Assembly (NCBI RefSeq): GCF_002865645.1
Contig: NW_020194644.1
Coordinates: 248,001-312,000 of the forward strand
Reading direction: 5' to 3'
Origin: Hyaloscypha bicolor E
Lineage: Eukaryota; Ascomycota; Leotiomycetes; Helotiales; Hyaloscyphaceae
Length of the DNA stretch: 64,000 nucleotides
Position numbers and translations under genes: made by a program. This document shows, one piece after another, positions 1 to 11,838 of this stretch (position 1 is its first letter; each line of letters starts with the position of its first letter). The notes beneath the pieces were generated by a model. It was not told the origin of the DNA, did not search any database, and saw nothing but the letters and a program-made list of their open reading frames with translations.

Positions 1-3000
1 TACTAATATAATTACCGAGCTTTAAATAGAGATATAAAAATAGGCTAAGGTTATCTAGTAATAAGGTAATAAGCTTATTTACTTATAAACTCGCTTCTTC
101 TCTTTTTCTATAAATGCAAAGCCAAAACTCTTTTTTCTATATCCCGAAAAATTTAATAGCCAAGTCTATAAGTTTAATATCTGGCTTCCTTTAATTAAGG
201 CCAAGCTATAAGTTAATTATAAAGCTATTAGTAATACTACTACTTAGTTCTATTATATCTATCTAAATCTCGAATCTTATATTTAAGTAATAGTTCTTCT
301 TTAGCTTTTCTAGGCTAAAGATAATTAAATCTAGTCTTACTTCTTAATTCTTAATTAACTCTCTTATATCTATTTGAATTCAAATAAGATATAAAAGGCA
401 GAAAATAAGCTATACTCTTTTAAGTAAGATACTAATTCGCTTTATATATTTATTACTAAGTTTAAATATAAAATATATAAAATATAAGAATAAAACTAGA
501 ATAATATTAATAAGATTATAGCTTTCTACTAAAGGCTTAATATTATAGTTAAAAATAGGCTAGTTTAGTAATTAAATCTTTTTTATATCTATATTAAGTT
601 TATTAAAATAATATAATAGCTAGCTAGATACTCTAATATATATAAATATTATAATTCTAAGAAAAAGCCTTACTATAGAACTAGAATAGAAATTATAGCT
701 TTCTTTAAATAAATAAAAGCTTTTTAATATTACTCGGATTATTTAAAAGAAATACTCTTTTTTATAAGTAAAATAAAAGATCTAGTAATCTATTTATATT
801 CTTTAATAAAGTATTTATAAAAGTTATAGAAGCTAAGGAAAAACTATATATTCTTAATTATCTTTGAAAATTACTAGTTATATATTACTTTAATTTTATT
901 AGAATTTATTTTAATATTAGATATAGAAATAATAAAGCCCAAGTATTTTATATATATAACTTTAAATTCTGATTTCTTAATATTTATTTAGAGGCCGGTA
1001 AGATATAAGTAATTTAGTACTTTTTATATATACTATTTATATTTTACTAGATTTACTAAGTAAATAAAAATATTATTAAAATATGCTATATAAAAGTTAT
1101 TTAAATACTTAAAAAGTATATTATTTATATAGTATTAATATATAACTAGGCTATTTATAAAGCCTTTCTAAAGAATATTATATTATAATAATAATATATA
1201 GATAGATGAGAAGAAAGAAGGTATAGTACAGGTAGCTAAAGCTTAAATATAGTAAGTATAGTTATATGAGCCTGCATATAACTACTGGTATATAGTTACT
1301 ATATAATATATTATATTTATATATTTTATAGTAAATACGGAATATTATTAGCTTCTAAAAGTCTGGGTTTATAGCTATATAATAAAAAGCTTAATAAATA
1401 TTTTATTTAGTATAAATCTTAGCTTTAGATAATTAATTTAAAGTCTTATTAATAAGTAAAAAAAGATATTAATTCTTCTAAATAATATTATTTAGATAGC
1501 GGAAATTAATATAGAAATATAAACCTCTGTTTACTTTCTTTATAAAAAGAACTAGTAAAGTAAAAAGAGTCTAACTAGCTTTAATAAAGCCCTTAGCTAG
1601 ATTATTTTTTAAGAAATACTTGATTTCTAAAAGCTCTTAAGTAAACTATTACTAGAGAAATTAATATCTAATATTCTTAGTTCTTTTTAGGCCTTTAATC
1701 TAAATCTTATAATTATATAGTTTATAGAAAGAAAGAATATTAGACTTTTTCTTAGAGAAAATAGAGGTATATTTCTTGAGTTCCGGAAATAATATTTTCT
1801 ATAATTACTAAAGCTTTATTTCTTCTAGTTATTAATTCTTTAGGCCAGAAATAGCTTCTCTTTTCCGAACTTTAAACTCTTTATTAATCTTATAAATAGA
1901 GATTTAACTAATAATATTATTTTCTCTTTTAGCTATATAATTAAATATTATAAAAATAAAAATAGCTAGATTTAATATTTACTTTTTATTAAGGACCTTT
2001 TCTTATTTCTTTAGCTTTTACTTAGATATTATATCTTAATTAGGCTATAGAAGCTTCTTTTCTATAATCTTATATAATTTACTTTAATTAGTCTAAAAAA
2101 AAACTACTTAAAAATAAAAGATTTCCAGAAATAGCTTATAATAAAATCTTATTAATTAGTGTCTTTTTAATATTTATTATTAGGTTACTTCTCTAGCTAT
2201 TACTAAGAAATACAAATAATATAACTGAATTATATAGATTTAGGCTTATTCTTTATTTATATAAGCCTATATCTTCTATAATTAACTAGAATATTAATAT
2301 ATATTATTTATTTTCTATTAAGAATAATATTATAATCTTTAAGATTTAGAATAATTATAGATATATTAATACTTTATTTATTAATTAGAAATAAGACTTT
2401 TATATATTTTTTAGTAAACTTAGCTAGCTTTTTATTAAAACTATATATAATATAAAATAAGAAAAAGAATTATAATTCTATTTCTAAGAATTACTTTATA
2501 AGCTAAATAAGCTTTATATTAATAAAAGTATAACTATTAGCTTTAGTATTAATAAGAAAAAAAGACTTATTTTTAATTTATTTATACTAATAATATAAGG
2601 CATTATAAAAGTATTCTCTTTTATTAGATAAATTAAGTTAATCTTTACTAAATTTATATTATAAGTTCCTAAAATAGAAACTTCTTTTAGAAGTACTTAT
2701 TTTCTGGTTTTATATTAAAATTAGAGCTTAAATTCTCTAAATACTTTACTAAAATAGTAACTAGATATTCTAGTAAAATAGAAACTAAATCTGGCTTAAT
2801 TCTAGAAAAAGCTATTTTAGTTTCTTTATTATATATAACCGGATAGTATTTAATATAATAGCTAAACTTATTATAGTTATAATATTTAATAATTAAAAGA
2901 TTTTTAGTCTTTATAGAATATTACTTATATTTATAAGGAAATATATACTTAATAAAAATAGTTAATATAGGCTTTTTAGGCTTCTTCTTAGAAGTATACT

Positions 3001-4150
3001 TCTTAGAAATATATAAGAATATAGTACTAGAAGTAAACTTAACTAAAATAGCTTTTATTTTCTTATATTTCTTAGTTTTCTTATATATAGCTTTAATTTA
3101 CTAATTATTAGTAATATAGTACTAAGTAAAGTAAGTAATATTAATAGAAGAATTATTATAGTATATATATATTAATTTCTAGAGCTTTAATAAGAGCTTC
3201 TTATTTAGTTTATATTTAATATCTTAAAGACTAATACTATTTTCTATAAATAGTTATAAGGAAAAAGTATAGAATTCTTAAAATATTTAACTAAAATATA
3301 TTTAAAGCTTACTAAAATTATAGTAAGTATTCTATATCTTATTAAAGTTAGAATATAGCTTTTTTAAGTAAGAATAAAACTCTAAGAGCTAATAGTACTA
3401 ATTCGGACTATTTTTATTTATATAAGAATTAGTTAAGGTAAGAATATTACTAGTAAGTCTATTAGAAATATAAATTAATATTTTCTTATAGCTTATTCTT
3501 AATTTAAACTAGCTAGTTATTAAAGATAATATAATCTCTAGTAAAGAAAGTTAGATTTAGAAGCTTAATAATTCTAGTATCTCTAAAAGAAATATAAAAT
3601 ACAGGGAATTCTAAATAGAAATAAGTAAGAAATAGTTCGGAATTCTTTTAAGAAAAGTTCGAAATAGCCGGAACTATAGAAATAGTAGAAATAAGTAAAA
3701 TAGAAGTAGCTAGAGCTATTATAAGCTAATTTACTATAGCTATATAGTATTTAATATTATTCTCGAGTTTAATATTATAAAGCTTAGTATTTTTAAAAAG
3801 GCTTTTAGTATTTTTATAGCTTATTTTATATAAAATAGCTTTTTTGAGATTTTTCTAATAGCTAGTAATAATTAAATTAATATTAGAAAGCAAATAACTA
3901 GTTTCCTTAAACTATTTATATAATTCTTTAGTAATAATAAGCTAATTAGTATATAGGAGCTTTTTAATAAAAGAAGAAGCTTCTTCTTTTATAAATTTAT
4001 TTAAAAAACTTCTAGAAATATTAATAGAATATTTAATTTGGAAAAGGCTATTAATAGAATAACCTGAACTAATAAAAGCCTTAAAAGAAGTTAATATTAT
4101 TCCGGATTATATAATATTCTAGAAAGTTAATTTATTATACTTTTCCTTTA
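1..4150 (-). mobile_element. Ty3/gypsy retrotransposon remnant, truncated at the window edge
   Basis: Decayed LTR-retrotransposon read on the minus strand. Reverse transcriptase is recognisable between about 1,690 and 880. Its N-terminal part reads NNLAKGFIKAS, then LVLFIKK. It is followed by the fingers/palm segment FYIAYFNNIFIY, where the catalytic Asp pair has become Asn-Asn through G-to-A change, and then KYLGFIISIS. This order is typical of Ty3/gypsy RT. RNase H should lie toward 1-800 and integrase off the left edge. Positions 1,900-4,150 would hold protease and gag, but I could not assign motifs there. Stops occur throughout, so it encodes nothing. No LTR was identified, so the right boundary is a guess. 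Confidence 0.72.
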
Positions 4151-4820
4151 TTATATTTTCCCTAATAGTCTTATTACTAGTATATATAGGGCCTATAGGA
4201 TTATAGGATAGAACTTAAGGGTAGTAATTAGGTTACTAGCCTATAGGTATCTATTACTTTAGAACTTAGTTAAAGAATAGCCTTTATTTAAAGTTTTTTA
4301 ATTTTCGGGTTTTTAGAAAGATTTCTAATATATTACTAGTATATATTTATAAAGATATAAATACCTGATTTCTCTAAGAATTTTAAAACTTTTTGCTTTT
4401 ATTATTTTAGAACCTATTACTCGTATTTCTAAAATTCTATTATTTTAGTAATACTTATATTTTTAATAATTCTAAATTAGTTTATTTGAAATTCTTTATA
4501 GAATTAAAGAAAATAAGCTTTAAATACTATTATAGATATAGTATTTAGGGTATAGAAAGCAAGGTAGAAGGTTCCTTATAAAAATAATTTAAAGCTAAGA
4601 AAAAGAAAACTAGAATATAGGAAGTTATAAGGAAATATATATACTTTATAATATACTAGTTCCGAAAGGGCTTAGCCTTCTAAATATCTCTAGTATATTT
4701 CAAGTATACTTCTCTAGTAAAGCGGCCGCGTTATATATATCTAGAAGATATCTGGTATCTGACCAGATATTTTAGATACCGGATATCTAGAAATTATAAT
4801 AGTTATTATAAAAGTAATTT
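4151..4820. other. AT-rich stretch without a recognisable gene
   Basis: No coding signal was found. It contains a lone NotI-like GC island (gcggccgc near 4,723) and, at about 4,745-4,795, a short palindromic cluster (gatatctggtatc, then gataccggatatc). This resembles the larger GATATC arrays at 5.64 and 37.16 kb. It may be the left end of family R or the LTR area of the gypsy remnant on its left. Confidence 0.4.
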
Positions 4821-5639
4821 TATATTAGTTTTTTTAATATAATAGGAAAAGCTCTTACTAATACCTCTTATAAAAGCTTTATATATTAGTAAATATTAGG
4901 AAAATTAGTAAGTTTTTAGTTAAAACTATTATTAGTTCTATTATATTTTTATATTTTAATATATATTTTTACTATTTCTCTAATTAGATTTATAATAAAA
5001 GAGCTAGTTAAAGGGCTATTTAGAGATAGTAAAGATAATAGAAATCCGTTATTACTAGCTTTTTATAGTCCGGTACTAGTAAAAGTAATTATAAATAATA
5101 AAGAAATATAAGTAATAATTAGTTTAATATATTAATTTCTTATAATACTATTATTAAAAGATATATATAATAAAGTAATAAGGCTTATATTAAAGTCTAA
5201 TCTAATAGTAATAATATTAGCTATAGTTTAGATATATTACTTTTCTTTCTAAATAGTATTAGCTAAAGACTATATAATAATAAATTCTTTATTATTTTAT
5301 TTAATATAAATACTATTATATTATAAAGTAGCTTATAATTAATATAATATATATTAATTTAGTTAATTAAGTATTTTAAGATTAAAATTACTAAAATTAT
5401 TATTAGTTAATTTCTTTATTTTATACTAGAATAGTCTAGTATTAAGATAATTCAGAACTTTCTTATTATTATAAGTAATTAAATTAATATTGCCTTTCTA
5501 CTTCTTTATTTATATATATCTATTCTATAGTTCTATTATACTAAATTCTTAGAGCCAAGTCTTTTCTAATATATATATAGTTTATAATAAGAAAGATTTA
5601 AAAATAAGATAGTTTATAATAAGTTTATAGAAAGAGTTT

Positions 5640-5790
5640 AGTAATAAAGATATTTAGATATCTAGATATCTAGTAAAGATATTAGATATCTAATTTAAAT
5701 ATCTGATTTAAATACTAGATATCTAGTTTAGATATCTAATTCAAATATCTAGTTTAAATACTAGATATCTAAATATCTAGAGATATTTAG
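5640..5790. repeat. GATATC/CTAG minisatellite in family R copy 1
   Basis: Degenerate tandem units of about 18-22 bp built on gatatctag and tttagatac, largely palindromic. The orthologous array in copy 2 lies at 37,160-37,320 and is less degraded (gatacctggtttagatacc). Confidence 0.7.
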
Positions 5791-6334
5791 AATATTAAAG
5801 TAAATATTTTATTCTTAAATATTTTATTTATAATAAGAAATTTAGAAAGTGAAATATTATAATTTCGGAAGAATCTAAAGCTTTAAAAAGCTTTAAGAAT
5901 ATATATAAGATATATATTTTAGAGAAAGAGTTCTATAAATATAAATATTATATAAATAGAAAAAATAATTTCTAAGAAAATAGTTTTGGGACTAAAAGAA
6001 GTTAGTTTTAAAGAATAATAAATAGTTAAATAATTAATTAATTAAATAGCTAATTACTTATTAATTAGTAAAAACTAAAGTCTTTTTTCTTTAGATTACT
6101 AGATACTTTTTTATAAAGTTAATAAGTAATTTCCCTCTTTAATAAAATAGTTATTAGTTTTTAGTAAAAGCTAGCTATTTTCTTATTTAAGCTACCGGAT
6201 GCTTTTTTATATAATTAATAGATAATTTTCTTCTTTAATATAAACTAGTTTAATTTTACTATAAGCTACCGAATACTTCTTTAGCTTAAAAGATTCTATT
6301 CTCTAATCTATATATATAAACTAATTAGTATTAA

Positions 6335-6520
6335 TTTACTAATAATATATAATACTATTTATATAAGATTAATAAAGTTATTATTTAAAAGTAAGAATTA
6401 TAGTATTATAGTATTAATATATAATTCCTAAATTTACTAAGTCTAATAAAGTCTAATTTACTAGTCAAGTTATTTATAAAATATAAGATTATATAACTAT
6501 ATCTTATATTCTATATTCTA
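6335..6520. repeat. Direct repeat module of family R, left member
   Basis: About 190 bp containing aaagttattatt, gtattatagtattaatatat, cctaaat and ctagtcaagtta. It is nearly the same as 7,875-8,110 and 38,105-38,350. In copy 1 the two members flank about 1.35 kb of A+T-dominated DNA, whereas copy 2 has a single member. The layout looks like a small LTR-internal-LTR unit beside a solo LTR, or like an unequal duplication. Confidence 0.6.
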
Positions 6521-7874
6521 TTTTTTTTAATTACATTTATAAAGCTTTTTTTTAATAAATCTATTTAAGTTTTATTTTTATTTATTAAAACTTTTTAAAT
6601 TAGTTTTTTTTAAAAATATAATTATATTATATTTATAAACTTATATAAATATATAAGAAATTAGTTTTTTTAAAAGCTTTTATTTAAATATTTAGCTTTT
6701 TATTTTATATATTAGGTCTAATATAAATTTTTTTTATTCTTAATATATATTATATAAAAAAAACTAACTAAAATTTATAAAAAACTTTTTTTATTATAAA
6801 AGAAATAATATTATTTTTATAAATTCTTTTATAAATTTTTCTAAGCCTTATTTATTTTTGTAAGCTTTTTTTAAATCTTAATTCTATTTATAAAACTCTT
6901 TTTCTCTTATATTTCTTTTTTTAAATTTTATTTCTATTTATTTTTATTTATATTTTTATTTATAAAACTTCTTTTTTAAGCTTTATTTATATATATAATT
7001 TCTTTTTACTTTTTTATTTATAAGTTATTATTATTATTTATAGCTTTTATTTATATTATTTTATTATTTTTAATATTTTTTTCTTTTTTATTAAAGCTTT
7101 TTTTATTATTTATTATATTAATTTCTTATAAATTAGTTTACTTTTTTATTTATAATACTAATTATAAAGTTAAATAAAATATATAAATAAAAAATATATA
7201 AATAAAAAATATATAAATAAAAAAAATATAAATAGAAAATATATAAATAGAAAATATAAATAAAGTATATAAATAAATAGAAATATAAGTTTAAAGGCTT
7301 TAAATTTATGTTTTAGTATTTTTATTTAAATAAAATCTTATAACTAGAAATTTTAATAAATAATTTAATTATATAATAATATTATATAAATTAATTAAAA
7401 ATTAAAAATTTTAAGAATTTCTAAAAAAAAAATTTATAAATAAAAGCTAATAAGCTTATAAATTCTTATAAGTTATTTTATTTTATTTTTATAATTTTAA
7501 TTAAAAACTTTTAATAAATAAGAAATAAAAAAATATATAAAAAAATTATTATTAAATTAAAAAAAAATTATAAAGTTTATATTTCGATTTTATTTATAAA
7601 ATATTAATATTATATAAATAAAAGTTATTAAAATAAAATAAATATTAATAAATAAAACAAGTTATTTAATTCTTATTTATATTATAATTAATAATTTATA
7701 AAATAAAATAATATTTATAAATTATAAATTAATTAATTTAATTAATTTAAGCTTTTTCTTATATATTAATTAAAATAACTTTTTATTTAAATATATATAT
7801 ATATATTTAATATTAAAACTTCTAGCTATTTAATTATAATTAAAAATTAATTATATATTTAATATATTAATTAT
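6521..7874. other. Extremely AT-rich insert between direct repeats
   Basis: Almost only A and T, with long poly-T/poly-A runs and tataaataaaa-type near-tandem units around 7,180-7,270. No gene is visible. It is absent from family R copy 2, apart from a ttaattatatatttaatata motif near 7,845. That motif recurs as a tandem array at 38,541. Confidence 0.5.
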
Positions 7875-8110
7875 TATTAGTTTACTAGTAATATATAGTA
7901 CTATTATATAGTTATAAAATGCTATTTATATAAGGTTAGTAAAGTTATTATTATTTAGAAATAGGGATTATAATATTATAGTATTAATATATAATTCCTA
8001 AATCTACTAAGCCTAAAGGGGTCTAGTTTACTAGTCAAGTTACTAATAGAATATAAGGTTATATAACTATATTCTATATCTTATATCCTATTACCTATAT
8101 TCTATTACCT
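7875..8110. repeat. Direct repeat module of family R, right member
   Basis: Second copy of the 6,335-6,520 module, closer in sequence to the single member in copy 2 (38,105-38,350). It is followed by short tandem ctattacctatat and tatcccg units up to about 8,135. Confidence 0.6.
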
Positions 8111-8172
8111 ATATCCCGTATCCCGTATCCCGTAACTATATATATAACTTCTAAAGAAATAGCTATACTAAT

Positions 8173-11100
8173 ACTAGAAACTCTCTAAAAACGCGAAAAA
8201 TAATATCTCTCTCTAATTATATATAAATTCCCTAATTCGGCCTAGTACTAGATTTCCTAAATACTCTATATATTTATATTACTTCTAAGGTTTTGGTTAT
8301 ATACTAAAGGCTATAGTCTTTTATATATAATTTTCTTTTCTATAATATCCTTCTATTCTATATATCTATTTTCTGCTCTATTTATACTTAATCTATTTTT
8401 CTATATCTAATTATATAGTATTTATATTAATTAGATATTTAAGGGTATTTATTAGCTTTAATTTCGTTATAGAATTAGCAGAATTCGATTCTTTCTTAAT
8501 CTATTTAATTTCTGTAATTTCTCGTTATTTATATATCTAATAAAGATATATTATATTAATTATTAGATACTTCTCTCGAGTAGTTCCTAATTTAATAAGG
8601 CATTTATATAATAACTTTAAATCCGTATAGACTACTAGTAATAGTTCTATTTTTAGTATTCTATTAATTATAGATTTGACTAAAGTGCCTATATTAAAGC
8701 TATAAGCTATACTATAGAGTTCTGAAGCTAGAATACTTCTAGTAACTCTCTTATATTTAGTAGAGAACTAGTAGATAATATTAGTATATCTAGTTCTATT
8801 TACTAGAACTAGAATATATCTGATTTAGAAAAAGAAATCTCTATTATTTGCGAATAAAGTATCTATAAAAACAATTAAATATAAGAACTCTTTTACTAGC
8901 TTTATAAATCTTAGTTCTCTAGTAATATTCTCAATTTACTATTAAATGTATTTATTAAATACTTTTATATTAGTTTCCGAAAGTTTAATAACTTAAGTAA
9001 TAATTAATAGGTTATATAAAGCTTCTAGTTAATAGACTAATATAATATATATTTCTCTAGTATATTAGGTAATATATTAGTCTTTAATAGAAAGATTTTA
9101 ATAAATAGTACTCTTATTACTTATAGTAGTAATATTCTTTATAGAAATAGTTTAGAGGTTTTTATACTAGTATTTCTATATAAGAGTAATTCTAGTAATA
9201 TTTATATAGATAATACCTTTATTAAACTTGAGATTATAATTAATAGTAAGGTATTTATACTTTTTAGCTAAGAACTTAGCCTCTTAAAGCTTTAGTTACT
9301 TTATTTTTATAAAATTATTAGTTCCGATAAATAGAGTATTATTAGTTTAAAAGCTAATAATTTCAAAGAGTTATTTATTATAAAGGAAGTAAGAATTATA
9401 AGTTAATTATTTTATAGAAAGCTTATTAATATAGTGGGAATAGTAAGTCTTAAACTAGTAGTTTCTAGCTTCTAGTATACTATATAGTAGTTTTATAATC
9501 TTTAGAACCAAATTATTATTTAGATTTAGCTCTCTAGTAAGCTTATAAGGTGAGTTAATATAAAAATTATAGTTAAGTAAAATTATTAATTAGATATAAG
9601 CTTGCGAGATATTATATAAATATAGTTCTATAATATTTATTATTATAGTAATAATACTAAGGATAATTCTCTAGCTAATTTATTAAATAGTAAATAATTA
9701 TATTAATATTATATATTTCTTACTATTATTATAAGTTTAGATAACTAGTCTCGATTTCTTAAACTCTCTCTATATACTGTTATTTTTAATCTTATTAATA
9801 AACCGGAAATTAAAGATATGTATTTTTTTTAGTATTTGAGATCTAGAAATAACCTTAAATATATTCTTTTCTAGAAAGCTAGTAACTTTAATTTAATAGA
9901 AGTTCTTATATAGGTTATTATCTTATAAAAATACTATAAAATCCGGGTTCTTATAAAAGTATTCTCTACTATACTTTAATAAAATAACAGGAATAACAAG
10001 AGGAATTATACTCGTATTATCTTTAGTCTTATTATAAAGTTCGGAAATAGATTTAGGTTCGGGGCTATTAGTAATAACTTTAATATTTCCTATATAAAAG
10101 GGCTTTATAGAAATTAAATAAAAAGTAGTATTACTATATAGTAAAGCTAATATATAGTTCTCTCTATTAATAGCTACTAGCTTATATAGCCTATTCTAAT
10201 TATTAGATTAACTAGTATTTCCTTTATATTATATAAGAATATTCGAATTTAAAGGAAGTTTATAAATATTAGTAATACTAGAACTATTTCGGGTATTTAG
10301 GGTATTTGTAATCTAATATCTAGCTTAAAGCTTCTGAATTTCTACTATTACCTTCTTAAGTACTACTAATTACTATAATATAATTAGTAATAGGGTATTA
10401 TATTCGGTTATTTAAGATAAAGTACTATAAACTAAGAAAGTTAGGATAATACTATTAGATCTAGCGAAATTATTAATAGCTTTAAAAGCTATTTAGAGTA
10501 TAGTATTCTTATTAATTCCATTAATTTTGGCTATAATAATAAAGTAAGTATATTAAATTAGGCTATAGTAGTATTCTATAATTCCGATAGAATTATAAGC
10601 TTCTATAAGAATAATTTTGACTTTGGTTTCTATAGTATTTATAAGCTAAGCAAACTTCTTACTAGTAAACTACTTTCCGGTATTTACTATAATCTAATTA
10701 GAAAGGCCTAAATAAATATTAATCTAATACTATTTTAGGGTATTTCAAATATATAATATACTAATATTTTAAAGCTATTAGCCGGCTTAATATTAAGTGC
10801 CTTTATTAATAATATAGAGTATAGGCTTACTAGAAATATAGAAAATATTAATAATAATAAAGTAATTAAAGCTAATATTATTTTTTAGATTAAACTTAAA
10901 TTATTCCGGTAATTATCCGAATTTCTGGTATTACTTATAGTACTTTATAAGGTATTTAAGGGCTTTTATATTAATATTATAGTCTATTTATTCTAATATA
11001 TTTTAGAGCTTACTAATAAATAAATAACTAAAATAATAATACAAATATTATAATTTAATTTTTATAAGAAAGCAGGAGTTATAAATAAAGAATTCGGAAA

Positions 11101-11528
11101 TAAAGCTTTATAGAATAGTATTCTAAAGCAAGAAAAAGTATCTAAAACAGTATATTATAGATATAAAGTATTTATTAGAAGTAATAAGATAATTAGTAAG
11201 ATTATTAAAGTAAATTTCTAGCTTATCTATATTAGCTAAGCTAAATAGAAATAAAGTTTTTATAAGTATAATATAGAATTATATTTATCTAATTAGTATT
11301 CTTACTATTATAGATCTAATAGAAAATATAAATCTAATACTAAACTAGATATTAACTTAATTTTTAGTAATTTTATTAAGTTTAATACTATTATTAGTTT
11401 ACTATAAAGCTTGGAATTAGTTAGAACTAGTAATTAAAAATCTAGAAGCTCTGGTATTAATTATAATTTCGTAAAAGTAGTAAGTATTATATTTTAATAT
11501 ATTATTAACTATAAATATCTAGATATTA
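8173..11528 (-). mobile_element. Ty1/copia retrotransposon remnant
   Basis: Decayed copia-type element on the minus strand. The RNase H region (about 8,900 to 8,640) shows FANNRDF, then FSTKYKRVTRSILASELY and AYSFNIG. These match the conserved ASELYA block of copia RNase H. Upstream of it (about 9,370 to 9,050) a segment reads NNTLFIGTNNF, then AKFLAKKYKYLT, FNKGIIYINITRITLI and KNITTISNK. I recognise this as the linker between RT and RNase H in fungal copia elements. RT, integrase and gag should fill 9.4-11.5 kb but were not resolved. Stops are frequent. LTRs were not identified, and the right edge abuts the LTR of the next element. Confidence 0.75.
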
Positions 11529-11829
11529 TAGGAGGGAAACTATAATAAGACAAAAACCTATATAAAATATACTAGAGTATAAAACGTAACTTAATAGTAA
11601 AATAATAAATTAAAAGTATAAATAGTAAAATATAAATAGTATATAGTATATAAAAGCTTAATTAATTAAATACTTATAAAGGATTATTCTCTAAGTCTAT
11701 AGAAAAACTAGCTTTCTTATATAATTTCCGCAAGTTATATATAAAAGGCTATAACCTTTACTATATAACCTAAACCTTAAAACCGCTAAAATAATACAAT
11801 TTTTAACGAGTATAGCCTACTATACTATA
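11529..11829 (-). repeat. 3' LTR of gypsy copy A
   Basis: 301 bp, starting taggagggaaac (the tgggagggaaac form survives at 51,575) and ending ctatactata. It aligns over its full length with 24,340-24,640 and 51,575-51,875. The inferred terminal TG and CA have become TA, as RIP would produce. Confidence 0.85.
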
Positions 11830-11838
11830 TCCGACTCC

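Larger units (their letters stand above)
4820..8172. repeat. Dispersed repeat family R, copy 1
   Basis: This segment is homologous to 25.6-25.65 kb plus 36.36-38.54 kb (copy 2). Shared landmarks, in order, are: the ggaaaagctctta / agctttatatattagtaaatatta junction, a GATATC-rich minisatellite, the ttagttttaaa...aataata stretch, and a ~200-bp module ending in tcccgtaactatatata. Copy 1 is uninterrupted where copy 2 carries a gypsy element, a solo LTR and a possible SINE. Copy 1 carries about 1.35 kb of extra very AT-rich DNA at 6.52-7.87 kb. No protein was recognised, and the class of the family (DNA transposon or non-autonomous LTR element) is undecided. Confidence 0.7.

Noticed and set aside
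5640..5790. CRISPR-like array
   Set aside because: Units are contiguous and palindromic without spacers, in a eukaryotic repeat.
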